Positions 35,925 through 44,836 of a stretch of 64,000 nt of DNA are shown piece after piece. A model generated the notes under the pieces. That model was not told the origin of the DNA. It did no database searches and saw nothing but the letters and a program-made list of their open reading frames with translations. The DNA is from Streptococcus mitis. Its GTDB lineage: Bacteria; Bacillota; Bacilli; Lactobacillales; Streptococcaceae. The position numbers and the translations under genes were made by a program. The DNA lies in assembly GCA_001560895.1 (NCBI GenBank), contig CP014326.1, positions 1,190,001 through 1,254,000 on the forward strand. Direction: 5' to 3'. Positions within the stretch are counted from its first letter, which is position 1; each line of letters opens with the position of its first letter.

Positions 35925-35992
35925 CATTCTACTCCTAAAAATTTAATCTGTCAAGCTATTTTTAGAAAAATTTTGAAATTTCTTTCACATAT

Positions 35993-36026
35993 AAAAATCT
36001 GCTGAGTTTCAACAACTCAACAGATT
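35993..36026 (-). terminator. Terminator of the APC permease gene
   Basis: AATCTGCTGAGTT pairs with AACTCAACAGATT (one mismatch) and is followed by TTTTTAT on the minus strand. A BOX element separates it from the permease stop codon. Confidence 0.75.
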
Positions 36027-36034
36027 CTCACTTT

Positions 36035-36230
36035 ATACTCAATGAAAATCAAAGAGCAAATTAGGAAGCTAGCCGTAGGTTGCTCAAAACACTGTTTTGA
36101 GGTTGTAGATAAGACTGACGAAGTCAGCTCAAAACATGTTTTTGAGGTTGTAGATGAAACTGACGAAGTCAATAACCATATATACGGCAAGGCGAAGCTG
36201 ACGTGGTTTGAAGAGATTTTCGAAGAGTAT
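36035..36230 (-). repeat. BOX element abutting the permease stop codon
   Basis: About 196 bp, same structure and orientation as the copy at 27766 (boxC end ATACTCAATG, boxA end CGAAGAGTAT). Its last base is the first base of the complement of the permease stop codon. Confidence 0.9.
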
Positions 36231-37621
36231 TATTCTTCTATGGTAGAATGCTTATAGCCATAAGTGAAGTAAATCATACTTCCTACTAACAACGCAACTA
36301 GGAAAGCAATCCAAGTTTCCATATTATACTGCAACATAAAGGATAAACAAATGATGATTGATAAAATCGGTAACAGAGGTACCAATGGTGTTTTAAATTC
36401 GCCCGCTTTGGGCATTCCTTTTTCTTTCCGTAAACGAATCAAGCCGTAAGCAAGCATCATCAAGTAGGCCAAGGTACAAATGTTTAAGAAGGCTGCGATA
36501 CTGGCTAGTGGGAATATTCCTGCAGCTACTGCTGAAGCTAGACCCGTCAAGATAGTAGCATTCTTGGGTACCTTGCTAGTCTTCGTTAGTTCTTTAAAGG
36601 CGGCAGGCATCAATCCGTCACGCGCTAAACTGTAAATCATACGCGATAGGGCATAGGTCATCGAAATACAAACTGTAATCAAGGTCAAGATAGCCACTAA
36701 TGACACATAGTTGGCTGCCCAACTAATCCCAACACTACGAAGGGCAAAGGCAACGGCATCGTCGACATTTAGATGACTATAGTGAACCACACCAGTCAGG
36801 ACAAGCGTCACCAAGGCATAGAGAATAGTTACGATAGAAAGCGATAAGACAATCCCTCTAGGAATATTTTTTTGAGGAGTCTTGACTTCATCTACAGCCA
36901 TAGAGATGGATTCAAATCCCAAAAAACCGAAAAACATCAAGGATGCACCAGCCATAATACCAGTACTAGCACCATAGATTTGTCCAAAACCATAGGGAGC
37001 AAAATTACTCCAGTTATCAAGTTTGATATGCCAGATTCCTACTAAAACAAAGAGAGCTAAAGCGGAAAATTTCAAAATCACTAGAATAGAATTAAAGCGT
37101 AAGGCTGCTTTAGCATTGAGTAAAACAAGCGAGGTCACCAAGACCAAGACAAGAATAGGCAATAAATCAACAAATGTCCCTGCTTGAGGATTAAAGGTCC
37201 CATTTAAAGCCTGAGGAAGGGCTATCCCGTATTGAGAGAGCAAGCCTTTAAAATAAGCTGCCCACCCCGAAGCTACGCCTGATATGGCTGTCATGAACTC
37301 CATCATGGTTAACCAACCAGCCAACCAAGCAGGGAATTCTCCTAATATAGCATAGAGATAGCTGTAGGCACCACCTGTAGCAGGTACTCGCGAAGCAAAT
37401 TCTGCAAAAAAGAGGGCTGATAATCCAACGCACAAGGCAGAAATGACGATTGAAATCACTAGGGCTGGACCAGCAAGCGTTGCAGCTGCAGTACCTGTAA
37501 TTGTAAAAACACCTGTACCAACCATGGCTCCGATACCCAGCAAAATCAAATCCCATAACTTCAAATGCCTGTGCATCTCTGTTTTATCCAAACTAACATT
37601 CTTTGTTCTAAATATATTCAT
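36230..37621 (-). CDS. APC-family amino acid permease (CAT/YfnA-like)
   Basis: 463 residues with 12 or more hydrophobic segments. The first segment carries G-I-G-A-M-V-G-T-G-V-F, the substrate-backbone motif of the amino acid-polyamine-organocation superfamily, and F-F-G-F-L-G-F-E-S lies in segment 6. The substrate is probably a cationic or branched amino acid, but this is not readable. AGGAGAAG gives the ATG at 37619-37621, with TG-G-TAAAAT as its -10. It sits between the zinc locus and the redox pair, separated from both by terminators. The stop codon touches a BOX element. Confidence 0.88.
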   Translation of the reverse strand: MNIFRTKNVSLDKTEMHRHLKLWDLILLGIGAMVGTGVFTITGTAAATLAGPALVISIVISALCVGLSALFFAEFASRVPATGGAYSYLYAILGEFPAWLAGWLTMMEFMTAISGVASGWAAYFKGLLSQYGIALPQALNGTFNPQAGTFVDLLPILVLVLVTSLVLLNAKAALRFNSILVILKFSALALFVLVGIWHIKLDNWSNFAPYGFGQIYGASTGIMAGASLMFFGFLGFESISMAVDEVKTPQKNIPRGIVLSLSIVTILYALVTLVLTGVVHYSHLNVDDAVAFALRSVGISWAANYVSLVAILTLITVCISMTYALSRMIYSLARDGLMPAAFKELTKTSKVPKNATILTGLASAVAAGIFPLASIAAFLNICTLAYLMMLAYGLIRLRKEKGMPKAGEFKTPLVPLLPILSIIICLSFMLQYNMETWIAFLVALLVGSMIYFTYGYKHSTIEE

Positions 37622-37702
37622 CTTTCTTCTCCAAATAAAATGATGATTCTATTTTACCATAAATATAGGATATTTGTGAATATTTATAAAATGTTTTTCT
37701 AA

Positions 37703-37735
37703 AAAAATCTGATTACATATTGTAATCAGATTTTT
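37703..37735. terminator. Terminator of ccdA-tlpA
   Basis: 15-bp perfect stem AAAAATCTGATTACA / TGTAATCAGATTTTT with a 3-nt loop, 8 nt beyond the thioredoxin stop; works in both directions. Confidence 0.92.
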
Positions 37736-37742
37736 ATCGATT

Positions 37743-38309
37743 CTAGTTCATTTCTTTAAAGGCTGCTTCCGCATCCGCATTGCTGATGACACCAAATTGA
37801 ATCTTTCCAATCTTTCCTTGGCTATCAATTAAATATTCTGTAGGAATGCTTCGAATTTGATAAGCTTGGAAGGTGGTTGCTTTGGTATCATAAAGAACTG
37901 GGATATCCTTATAACCTTGATCTTGGAACCATTGTGGGAATTGCTCAACAGTTTTTTCACCTTGAATTCCTGGTGCAATGACACTAAGAATTTCGAAATC
38001 ACGATCTGGTTTCGCAGCTAATTCCATCAACTCAGGCATACTTTTCTTACATGGACCACACCATGAAGCCCAAAATTTCAAGTAGACTTTTTTACCCTTA
38101 TAATCAGATAACCTAACTTCTTTACCATCCATGGATTGCAAGGTGAAGTCTGGAGCTTCTTTTCCAACAGCAATTTGTTGTACAGGCGTTTGTTGCTGCT
38201 GTTTTGGGGCTTGTTCTGGTGCTTGAGTCTTTTTAGTTTCTTCCTCCCCGCAAGCTATTAAAACGACTAATGACAAGAGGCTTAAGCCAGCAAACATTGC
38301 TTTTTTCAT
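37743..38309 (-). CDS. etrx2: Surface thioredoxin-like lipoprotein (TlpA/Etrx2 type)
   Basis: 188 residues. Lipoprotein signal L-I-A-C (Cys20), a Gln/Pro/Lys-rich spacer (about 24-45) that lifts the domain off the membrane, then a TlpA-like thioredoxin domain with W-C-G-P-C (Cys84, Cys87) and cis-Pro in S-I-P-T. In pneumococcus the paired proteins Etrx1/Etrx2 reduce the surface methionine sulfoxide reductase. It follows ccdA by 11 nt, which gives the electron source. Confidence 0.88.
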   Translation of the reverse strand: MKKAMFAGLSLLSLVVLIACGEEETKKTQAPEQAPKQQQQTPVQQIAVGKEAPDFTLQSMDGKEVRLSDYKGKKVYLKFWASWCGPCKKSMPELMELAAKPDRDFEILSVIAPGIQGEKTVEQFPQWFQDQGYKDIPVLYDTKATTFQAYQIRSIPTEYLIDSQGKIGKIQFGVISNADAEAAFKEMN

Positions 38310-38320
38310 CTTTTTCTCCT

Positions 38321-39028
38321 TTATTCAAAAATTCCAGCTAGAACATTTACTTGTCCTAGTATTAACAAAATTCCCATTAAAATAATGAGGAAACCACCAA
38401 TTTTCTTCAGTAGCATCATATGACGCTTGATTTTACTAAAATAAGGCATCACTACACCTGAAGCTAGAGCCAAAACCAAGAAAGGAATGGCCATCCCTAG
38501 AGTGTAAATAAGAGTATAGATAGCACCTTGCCAAGCTCCATTACCACCAGAAGCCGCAAGAGCTAAAACCGAACTCAAAACTGGACCGATACATGGCGTC
38601 CAACCGAAGCTAAAGGTAATACCAAGTAAAAATGCCGACCAATAACGATTGGCTTCTGATTTCTTAAAAGTAAAGCTTTTTTGAACCTCTAATTTCTTAA
38701 AATGAAAAATTTCCATCTGGTGAAGGCCTAAAATGATAATAATCGTACCCATAGTATAGCGAAACCAATTGGCATAGAGAATATTACCAAAGTAACCAGC
38801 ACCAAATCCTAGAATAAAGAAAATAAGAGAAATACCTGCAATAAAGCAAAGCGTTCGAATCAGACCCGACCAAAGAACCTTTCTCCCAAATAAGGAAAAA
38901 CTTTTTGCACTTTCCTGATCATCCAGCAAAATTCCAGTGTAAACGGGTAACAGAGGAAAAATACAGGGAGAAAAGAAGGACAAGACCCCTGCTAGAAAAA
39001 CGGAGATTGAAAATACTAGCGTTTCCAA
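38321..39028 (-). CDS. ccdA: CcdA-type thiol electron-transfer membrane protein
   Basis: 235 residues, six hydrophobic segments. The two redox cysteines are in F-F-S-P-C-I-F-P (segment 1) and W-T-P-C-I-G-P (segment 4), the DsbD/CcdA hallmark. Moves reducing power from cytoplasmic thioredoxin to the surface thioredoxin encoded next. The start codon is TTG (complement of CAA at 39026-39028): no in-frame ATG or GTG lies upstream before a stop, and AAGAAAG precedes it. Confidence 0.93.
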   Translation of the reverse strand: METLVFSISVFLAGVLSFFSPCIFPLLPVYTGILLDDQESAKSFSLFGRKVLWSGLIRTLCFIAGISLIFFILGFGAGYFGNILYANWFRYTMGTIIIILGLHQMEIFHFKKLEVQKSFTFKKSEANRYWSAFLLGITFSFGWTPCIGPVLSSVLALAASGGNGAWQGAIYTLIYTLGMAIPFLVLALASGVVMPYFSKIKRHMMLLKKIGGFLIILMGILLILGQVNVLAGIFE

Positions 39029-39124
39029 TAAAGAACCAACTTTCTTAAGAATTTAAACCTATTGTACTATAAATATTAAAATTTGTATCAAGTTTGCTAC
39101 GGTTAACTGTTTTTATCATTATAT

Positions 39125-39228
39125 TATATGGAATAAACTCTTTAATAGTACACTATGTTTTCTAAAACATTGTTAGAAATTGATTTGAATTTCTCAATCA
39201 AGTTGTTCGGTTTTTTCATTTCACTATA
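39125..39228. repeat. RUP-like element, degenerate
   Basis: About 104 bp aligning over its length with the RUP at 17534-17639; the inner AATAGTACACTATG and TTAGAAATT stretches match, but the left inverted repeat has decayed. It lies between the map terminator region and ccdA. Confidence 0.6.
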
Positions 39229-39295
39229 GATAAAAGAAAAAATTGAAGAAAATTGTCCAAAGAGCCACTTTTTCTTCAATCTGTTTTTAATTATT

Positions 39296-40156
39296 TTAAT
39301 AAGTTCCTTCTTCACCTTGACTAGTCAAGATAACAGGACCATCTTTCGTAATCACGAATTGGTGTTCATACTGGCATGACAATCCACCGTCGATGGTTTT
39401 ATGTGCCCAACCAGTTTTCATATCTGTATCGATTTCCCAGTCACCTGTATTGATCATTGGTTCAATTGTCAAGACCATCCCTTCACGGAGACGGAGTCCA
39501 CGACCTGCAATACCATAGTTAGGAACCATTGGTTCTTCGTGCATAGTTGGTCCAACACCATGACCAACCAAATCACGCACTACCCCGTAACCACGACTTT
39601 CAGCGTATTCTTGAATAGCCGCACCGATATCACCGATACGATTTCCAACGACAGCTTGCTCGATTCCCTTGTACATGGCTTCTTTGGTTACATCCATCAA
39701 ATTTTTCACTTCTTCGGACGGTGTACCTACAGCGTAAGCCCAACATGAGTCTGCTAGACCACCAGAATAGCTCTGAGTGTATTTTTTCATTTGCTCGACA
39801 TTGTTGAAGTTTAATTTTGAGACATTCAAATCAGATTTGGCAATTGGACCTCCCAAAACCATATCCACTTTGAGCAAATCACCATCTTTCAAGATATAAT
39901 GACGAGGGAAAGCGTGAGCAACTTCATCATTAAGAGAGCAGCAGGTAGCATAAGGATAATCCATCATGGCACCGTCAACCCCAATCTGAAGTGGAAGGAA
40001 ATTTTCTTCCTTACAACGACGGCGAACATACTCTTCAACTTCCCACATATCTACGCCAGGCTTAATCAAATCACGTAAGCCGATATGAATACTTGCAAGG
40101 AAATCACCGGCTTTATCCATAGCTTCGATTTCACGAGCTGATTTTAATGTTATCAT
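39296..40156 (-). CDS. map: Methionine aminopeptidase, type I
   Basis: 286 residues. Removes the initiator Met from new proteins. The five metal ligands can be placed in K-V-D-M-V-L, D-L-N-V-S, G-H-G-V-G, T-I-E-P-M and Y-E-H-Q-F. The protein is longer than E. coli Map (~264) because of an insert near residues 110-135, usual for streptococci. AGGAGAAAAG precedes the ATG. Last gene of the murA-GNAT-spxR-map unit. Confidence 0.95.
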   Translation of the reverse strand: MITLKSAREIEAMDKAGDFLASIHIGLRDLIKPGVDMWEVEEYVRRRCKEENFLPLQIGVDGAMMDYPYATCCSLNDEVAHAFPRHYILKDGDLLKVDMVLGGPIAKSDLNVSKLNFNNVEQMKKYTQSYSGGLADSCWAYAVGTPSEEVKNLMDVTKEAMYKGIEQAVVGNRIGDIGAAIQEYAESRGYGVVRDLVGHGVGPTMHEEPMVPNYGIAGRGLRLREGMVLTIEPMINTGDWEIDTDMKTGWAHKTIDGGLSCQYEHQFVITKDGPVILTSQGEEGTY

Positions 40157-40171
40157 CTTTTCTCCTAGTTT

Positions 40172-41449
40172 CTAATTAATTTTAACGGTCACATTTGCTT
40201 TTGAAACAATCTGATGACCGTGATAAATATCGTAGTCAATAATAGCTGATCGTCTAGTATGATGGATAATGCGTGCTTGAATGCGCAGTATATCATCAAT
40301 CTGAACAGCCTGCAAAAAGTAGATCAGCATCTGCTCGATAATGAGATTGCGCCCGCTATTCACAACTAAATCTTGGGTCATGTGAGTCAAAATTTCAGCT
40401 AATACACCATTAGCCAAAACACCGTTTTTTTCAAGCATAAAAGGTTCCACTGTAATGACTACTTCATCATGGTGATAAGAGAGTTTTTGTCCAATCTGCT
40501 CAGAAAAAGTTGGTAGAGCCGAAACTTGGGAACGACTCATTTTCTCCATGACATCTCGTCGTGTCACAACTCCAAGCAAGGTTTGATTATTCCGAACAAC
40601 CGGTACCATTTCAAAGTCTTCAGCAATCATCCGTTGACTCACATTGGCAATATTTGTCGATAAACCAACTAAAAATAGACTACGCGACATGACCTTGTCA
40701 ATTGTGGTACTTGGTGACTTATCACCAGCGTCTCTCATGGTTACAACTCCAACAACAACCTGATGTTGGTTAATCACTGGAAAACGACTGCTACGATTCT
40801 TACGAACTAAGTCCAAATAATCTTTAACGGTGTCAGTCTCTCTCAGAAAACCATACTCATGACTCGGACGATAAAGTTTCTCAACTGTCAGAATATCCGT
40901 CTTAATTTGAACATTTGACAAGGCTTTATTGATCATGGTCGCAACAGTGAAAGTATCATGCTTGCTTCTTAAAACAGGAATTCCTTTTTGATTTGCCAGT
41001 TTAAGAACATCATCATGAACATGGAAACCACCTGTAACCAAGACTGCATTTTCATTTTCAAGCGCTAATAATTGGATACGAGTACGATCTCCGACAATCA
41101 AGAGCCCCCCATCATGAAGGTAAGACAAGATGTTTTGTTCAGTCATGGCACCGATTGAAAACTTGCTAAATTCTCTCTCTAAACCTTCTTGACCAGCCAG
41201 AACCTCCGAAGAAGTCACTTCTGCAATTTCATCAAAAGTTAATCTTTCAATAGCAACTTTCTGGGATTTAACGCGAATAGTACCACTTCTTGGTCGAGTC
41301 TCCACAATTCCACGGTTTTCAGCTTCCTTGATAGCGCGATAAGCCGTTCCATCACTGACTCCCAGATGGTTGGAAATACTACGAACACTAACCCTCTTTC
41401 CGACAGGTAATTCTTCCAAATAGCTTAGAATTTCCTGATGCTTACTCAT
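40172..41449 (-). CDS. spxR: SpxR-type regulator (HTH, DRTGG, CBS pair, HotDog)
   Basis: 425 residues. Domains in order: winged-helix HTH (about 1-60, with S-D-G-T-A-Y-R-A-I), DRTGG-type domain (about 70-185), two CBS domains (about 190-310), and a C-terminal HotDog fold (about 330-425). This order is that of pneumococcal SpxR, which raises expression of pyruvate oxidase SpxB and probably senses an adenylate or acyl-CoA through CBS and HotDog parts. It overlaps the GNAT gene by 8 nt, so it is co-translated. Confidence 0.9.
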   Translation of the reverse strand: MSKHQEILSYLEELPVGKRVSVRSISNHLGVSDGTAYRAIKEAENRGIVETRPRSGTIRVKSQKVAIERLTFDEIAEVTSSEVLAGQEGLEREFSKFSIGAMTEQNILSYLHDGGLLIVGDRTRIQLLALENENAVLVTGGFHVHDDVLKLANQKGIPVLRSKHDTFTVATMINKALSNVQIKTDILTVEKLYRPSHEYGFLRETDTVKDYLDLVRKNRSSRFPVINQHQVVVGVVTMRDAGDKSPSTTIDKVMSRSLFLVGLSTNIANVSQRMIAEDFEMVPVVRNNQTLLGVVTRRDVMEKMSRSQVSALPTFSEQIGQKLSYHHDEVVITVEPFMLEKNGVLANGVLAEILTHMTQDLVVNSGRNLIIEQMLIYFLQAVQIDDILRIQARIIHHTRRSAIIDYDIYHGHQIVSKANVTVKIN

Positions 41450-41993
41450 TGAATTCTCCTTTTACATACCGAAATTCAAGATAATCCCGCATTTTTCTTG
41501 TGTAGCGATCACTTCCCTTAAACTGACGGAACAAACTAAATCCAGCCTTAAGAGCAACCTTTTGACTTGCTTCATTTTCGAGATGGGTAATAATAGATAA
41601 TTGTTTTAAGCCAAATTCCTCAAAAGAAAGCTGACAAATTTTTCTAACAACCTCTGTCATAAATCCTTGACACCATACATCTTTTCTCAAAAAATAGCCA
41701 AGTTCTGCTTCTTTTTTAATTTCATCTAGCTTCTCAAACTTAATTGAACCAATCATTTTTTCAGTTTTCTTATCACAAATAGCCCATACTCCTAAAGGAA
41801 CCTTCATAAAATAATTGGCCAGTGCATATTGACTCTCTTCAGGACTAGCTTGACTTGGAAAAATGAATTGTAAATTTTCTGGATTTGAAGCTATCTCATG
41901 GAAGTCCTTACTATCACTAAAAAAGAAAGGACGCAAATACAAGCGATCCGTTTCAAAAAAAGAAAACATTGCTAATTTGGTCCAAATATTCAT
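41442..41993 (-). CDS. GNAT-family N-acetyltransferase (RimJ/RimL type)
   Basis: 183 residues. RimJ/RimL-like pattern: F-E-T-D-R-L-Y-L-R-P at the N-terminus, the acetyl-CoA region L-G-Y-F-L-R-K-D-V-W-C-Q-G-F-M-T-E, and N-E-A-S-Q-K-V-A-L-K-A-G-F near the C-terminus. Target unknown. The ATG at 41991-41993 is preferred to the GTG two codons upstream because AGAGG is 5 nt before the ATG and overlaps the GTG. Middle gene of the murA operon. Confidence 0.88.
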   Translation of the reverse strand: MNIWTKLAMFSFFETDRLYLRPFFFSDSKDFHEIASNPENLQFIFPSQASPEESQYALANYFMKVPLGVWAICDKKTEKMIGSIKFEKLDEIKKEAELGYFLRKDVWCQGFMTEVVRKICQLSFEEFGLKQLSIITHLENEASQKVALKAGFSLFRQFKGSDRYTRKMRDYLEFRYVKGEFNE

Positions 41994-42008
41994 AAACACC
42001 TCTACGGT

Positions 42009-43268
42009 TTAATCCTCAACAAGTGTAATATCCGCTCCTAGATTACGTAATTTTTCGATAATATCAGAATAACCACGTAAGATAAACTCGATATTGGTAA
42101 TTTCAGTTTGTCCCTCGGCCATCAAACCAGCAATAACTAAAGCTGCACCAGCTCTCAGGTCAGTTGCTTTAACACTTGCCCCACGCAAATCACGTCCACC
42201 TGTGTACAAAATATGACCATTTGTTGTCGAAATGTCCGCATCCATCTTTGCTAGTTCAAAAACATGATTTACACGTTTTTCGTAAATCGTATCGACAATT
42301 GTACCACGACCATTCGCTCTTAGTAAAAGTGGAGTAATCGGTTGTTGCAAGTCAGTAGCAAAACCTGGGTAAGGAGCCGTCTTAATATTGATTGCTTTCA
42401 AATTAGACTGCTCTTCGACAAAAATGCTGTCTTCAGATACAGTCATTCTCACTCCCATTTCTTCCAGCTTAGCAATAAATCCTTCTAGGTGTTCGTAAAG
42501 AACATTATTTATACGAATCCCCTTGCCGACTGCAGCAGCTAAAGAAATATATGTTCCAGCTTCGATACGGTCTGGAATCACCTGATGACGGGTTCCATGT
42601 AATCTTTCAACACCATCAATAATGATGATATTAGTTCCTGCACCGCGGATATGGGCTCCCATATTATTCAAGAGAGTAGCTACATCAATAATCTCAGGCT
42701 CACGGGCTGCATTTTCAATAATGGTACGACCATTTGCTTTAACTGCAGCAATCATCGTATTAATCGTCGCACCAACACTAACCGTATCCATGTAAATACT
42801 TGCACCATGAAGTCCTGTATCTTTAGCAGATAACTTCATGTTATCTCCCTCGTAGCTAACAGTGGCACCCATAGCTTCAAAAGCCTTAAGGTGTAGGTCA
42901 ATCGGACGAGGACCAAGATCACATCCTCCCGGCAAACCAACTGTCGCTTCACCAAAGCGGCCTAAGAGGCTCCCATAAAAATAGTAAGATGCACGAAGAC
43001 TGTTAATTTTACCATAAGGCATTGGAATATTTTGAACACCTCTTGGATCAATCTCCAAGACATCGTCATAACGCTTAACAGTAGCTCCCATCAATTCCAT
43101 AATTTCGACAAGACTGGCTACATCCGAAATATCTGGAACACAATCCAAAGTCACCACATCATCAGCCAATATAATAGCTGGAATTAAGGCCACAACACTA
43201 TTTTTAGCACCACTAATAGTGATTTCACCTTGCAGTGGTAATCCACCATTGATAACAATTTTTCTCAT
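42009..43268 (-). CDS. murA: UDP-N-acetylglucosamine 1-carboxyvinyltransferase (MurZ paralogue)
   Basis: 419 residues. First committed step of peptidoglycan synthesis. Active-site Cys116 in L-P-G-G-C-D-L-G, Lys22 in S-G-A-K-N-S, and the R-A-G-A-A-L-V region near the C-terminus are present; a Cys at 116 predicts fosfomycin sensitivity. Streptococci have two paralogues; at 419 residues this one fits MurZ in the pneumococcal naming. No close ribosome-binding site: GAAAGAG is about 15 nt upstream. TG-A-TATAAT about 55 nt upstream is the likely promoter. Confidence 0.95.
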   Translation of the reverse strand: MRKIVINGGLPLQGEITISGAKNSVVALIPAIILADDVVTLDCVPDISDVASLVEIMELMGATVKRYDDVLEIDPRGVQNIPMPYGKINSLRASYYFYGSLLGRFGEATVGLPGGCDLGPRPIDLHLKAFEAMGATVSYEGDNMKLSAKDTGLHGASIYMDTVSVGATINTMIAAVKANGRTIIENAAREPEIIDVATLLNNMGAHIRGAGTNIIIIDGVERLHGTRHQVIPDRIEAGTYISLAAAVGKGIRINNVLYEHLEGFIAKLEEMGVRMTVSEDSIFVEEQSNLKAINIKTAPYPGFATDLQQPITPLLLRANGRGTIVDTIYEKRVNHVFELAKMDADISTTNGHILYTGGRDLRGASVKATDLRAGAALVIAGLMAEGQTEITNIEFILRGYSDIIEKLRNLGADITLVED

Positions 43269-43787
43269 TATAAGTTTTTAATACTCTTTCAAGATTTCTA
43301 ATAAGGTCTTTAAAATAAATTATATCATAAATGTAACCTTTTTTCCATCCTTTTCAATTTTATTGGATAGTAAGCAATAAATAGGATTAAGTTGAAAGGT
43401 TGAGTCCATATTTTATGAAACATCTTTTGATACTAAAAAATCCTGAATTAAAAATTATAAAATACCTCAAAAATTAGATTTTCTATGTCTAACTTTTGAG
43501 GTATCGTTCAACTATAGAAATAATAGTCTTTTGGTGGTGTCTATACTATATAGAAATCAAAAAGCAACTCGCGCCTGTGTCACCTTACAGTCAATCTAAT
43601 ACTAACTTTCTCATCTCAATATTCAATTGCAAATAGTCGTATTTACTTGACTCAGATCAAACTTCCAAGTTTTTTATTAAGCATTGGAAGTGAGTTCTTT
43701 TTGATTCTCGTTCAGCAGATTGCAAGACTTGTCCTATCCAGATAATATCTTTTCTGCAATCCACAATGACTAACCAATAGCTTTTCT
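43269..43787. other. 519-bp gap between murA and lplA
   Basis: Contains the murA promoter at its left, a 43-bp inverted repeat (43464-43506), and further right an AT-rich stretch with a weak boxC-like fragment (near 43540). No gene with a convincing start was found. Confidence 0.5.
43464..43506. repeat. Inverted repeat resembling IS3-family ends
   Basis: ATACCTCAAAAATTAGA and TCTAACTTTTGAGGTAT pair around ATTTTCTATG-type loop sequence. CTCAAAAGTTAGAC also occurs at 16400, so both may be relics of one IS150-group element; as a hairpin it could also terminate lplA transcripts. Confidence 0.45.
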
Positions 43788-44777
43788 TTACTCTACTACC
43801 GCTTCAGCGATTTCTTCACGGCTAATACCAGCGAAGTAGCGTGTAATATCAATAGTTTCCAGAGCTTTAAGAACATCTTCACGTTCGTATTTGACGCCAC
43901 GAAGGACATCTTCTACAGCTGCAACGTCCTCGATACCAAAGAAGTCACCATAAATCTTGATGTCTTGAATTTTTGATTCGACGACATTCGCAAAGACTTC
44001 GACTTTACCACTGGTGAATTTTGTCCCACGACGGACGTTAAACTCAGGTGATTTACCATAGTTCCAATCCCAAGTTCCAAACTTAGTATCCTTGATGCGA
44101 TTGATTTCAGCCAATTCTTCCTCAGAAAAGACGTATTCAGTCATCTCTGGGTACTCTTTTTTCATGTATTCCAATAGCAAATCACGGAATTCTTCAACTG
44201 TGATTTTTTCTGGTAGTTCATTGACAATATTGGTTACACGAGCACGAACCGATTTTACACCTTTTGATTCAAATTTATCTTTTGAAACCTTGAGGGCGTT
44301 AGCAAGGACTGACAAATCAACGTCAAAGAGCAAGCAGCCGTGGTGCATGATACGGCCATTGATATAGGCTTGGGCATTTCCACAGAATTTCTTGCCATCA
44401 ATCTCTAGGTCATTACGGCCTGTGAACTCAGCTTTAACCCCAAGTTGAGCTAGTGTATTGATAACTGGAGTTGAGAAGCTCTTAAAGTCAAAAGCCTTGT
44501 TTTCATCTTCTTTTGAGATAATCGTGTAGTTGAGATTGTTTAAATCGTGGTAAACAGCTCCACCACCACTGATACGGCGGACTACCTCAATACCATTTTC
44601 ACGAACATAATCACGGTTGATTTCTTCGATAGTATTCTGGTGACGACCAACAATGATAGATGGTTTGTTAATCCAAAGAAGGAAGATTTGATCCTCATCC
44701 AAAAGGTGTTTAAAGGCATATTCTTCCAAGGCAATATTAAAGGCAGTGTCGTTTGAATGATTGATAATATATTTCAT
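43788..44777 (-). CDS. lplA: Lipoate-protein ligase A
   Basis: 329 residues. Activates lipoate with ATP and attaches it to lipoyl domains. R-R-I-S-G-G-G-A-V-Y-H-D and the G-R-N-D-L-E-I-D-G-K-K-F-C-G-N-A region form the lipoyl-AMP site; a C-terminal accessory domain follows. Its only visible target here is Lys43 of the lipoyl domain fused to LpdA, encoded 59 nt upstream. Last gene of the aco unit. AAGGGA precedes the ATG. Confidence 0.95.
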   Translation of the reverse strand: MKYIINHSNDTAFNIALEEYAFKHLLDEDQIFLLWINKPSIIVGRHQNTIEEINRDYVRENGIEVVRRISGGGAVYHDLNNLNYTIISKEDENKAFDFKSFSTPVINTLAQLGVKAEFTGRNDLEIDGKKFCGNAQAYINGRIMHHGCLLFDVDLSVLANALKVSKDKFESKGVKSVRARVTNIVNELPEKITVEEFRDLLLEYMKKEYPEMTEYVFSEEELAEINRIKDTKFGTWDWNYGKSPEFNVRRGTKFTSGKVEVFANVVESKIQDIKIYGDFFGIEDVAAVEDVLRGVKYEREDVLKALETIDITRYFAGISREEIAEAVVE

Positions 44778-44836
44778 GATATCCCTTTATACGATAGAAA
44801 CTGGAAAGATATTTTCCAGTCTAGTCTATCTTCGTT

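Noticed and set aside
36042..36257. 71-codon frame inside the BOX element
   Set aside because: It is the BOX repeat itself read as protein; the same happens at 27723-27920.
38985..39060. CiaR-type direct repeat (TTTAAG pair) near ccdA
   Set aside because: Only TTTAAA and TTAAG at the wrong spacing were found.
43428..43787. Small gene between murA and lplA
   Set aside because: No frame with a start, ribosome site and sensible length was seen; the stretch is repeats and AT-rich sequence.
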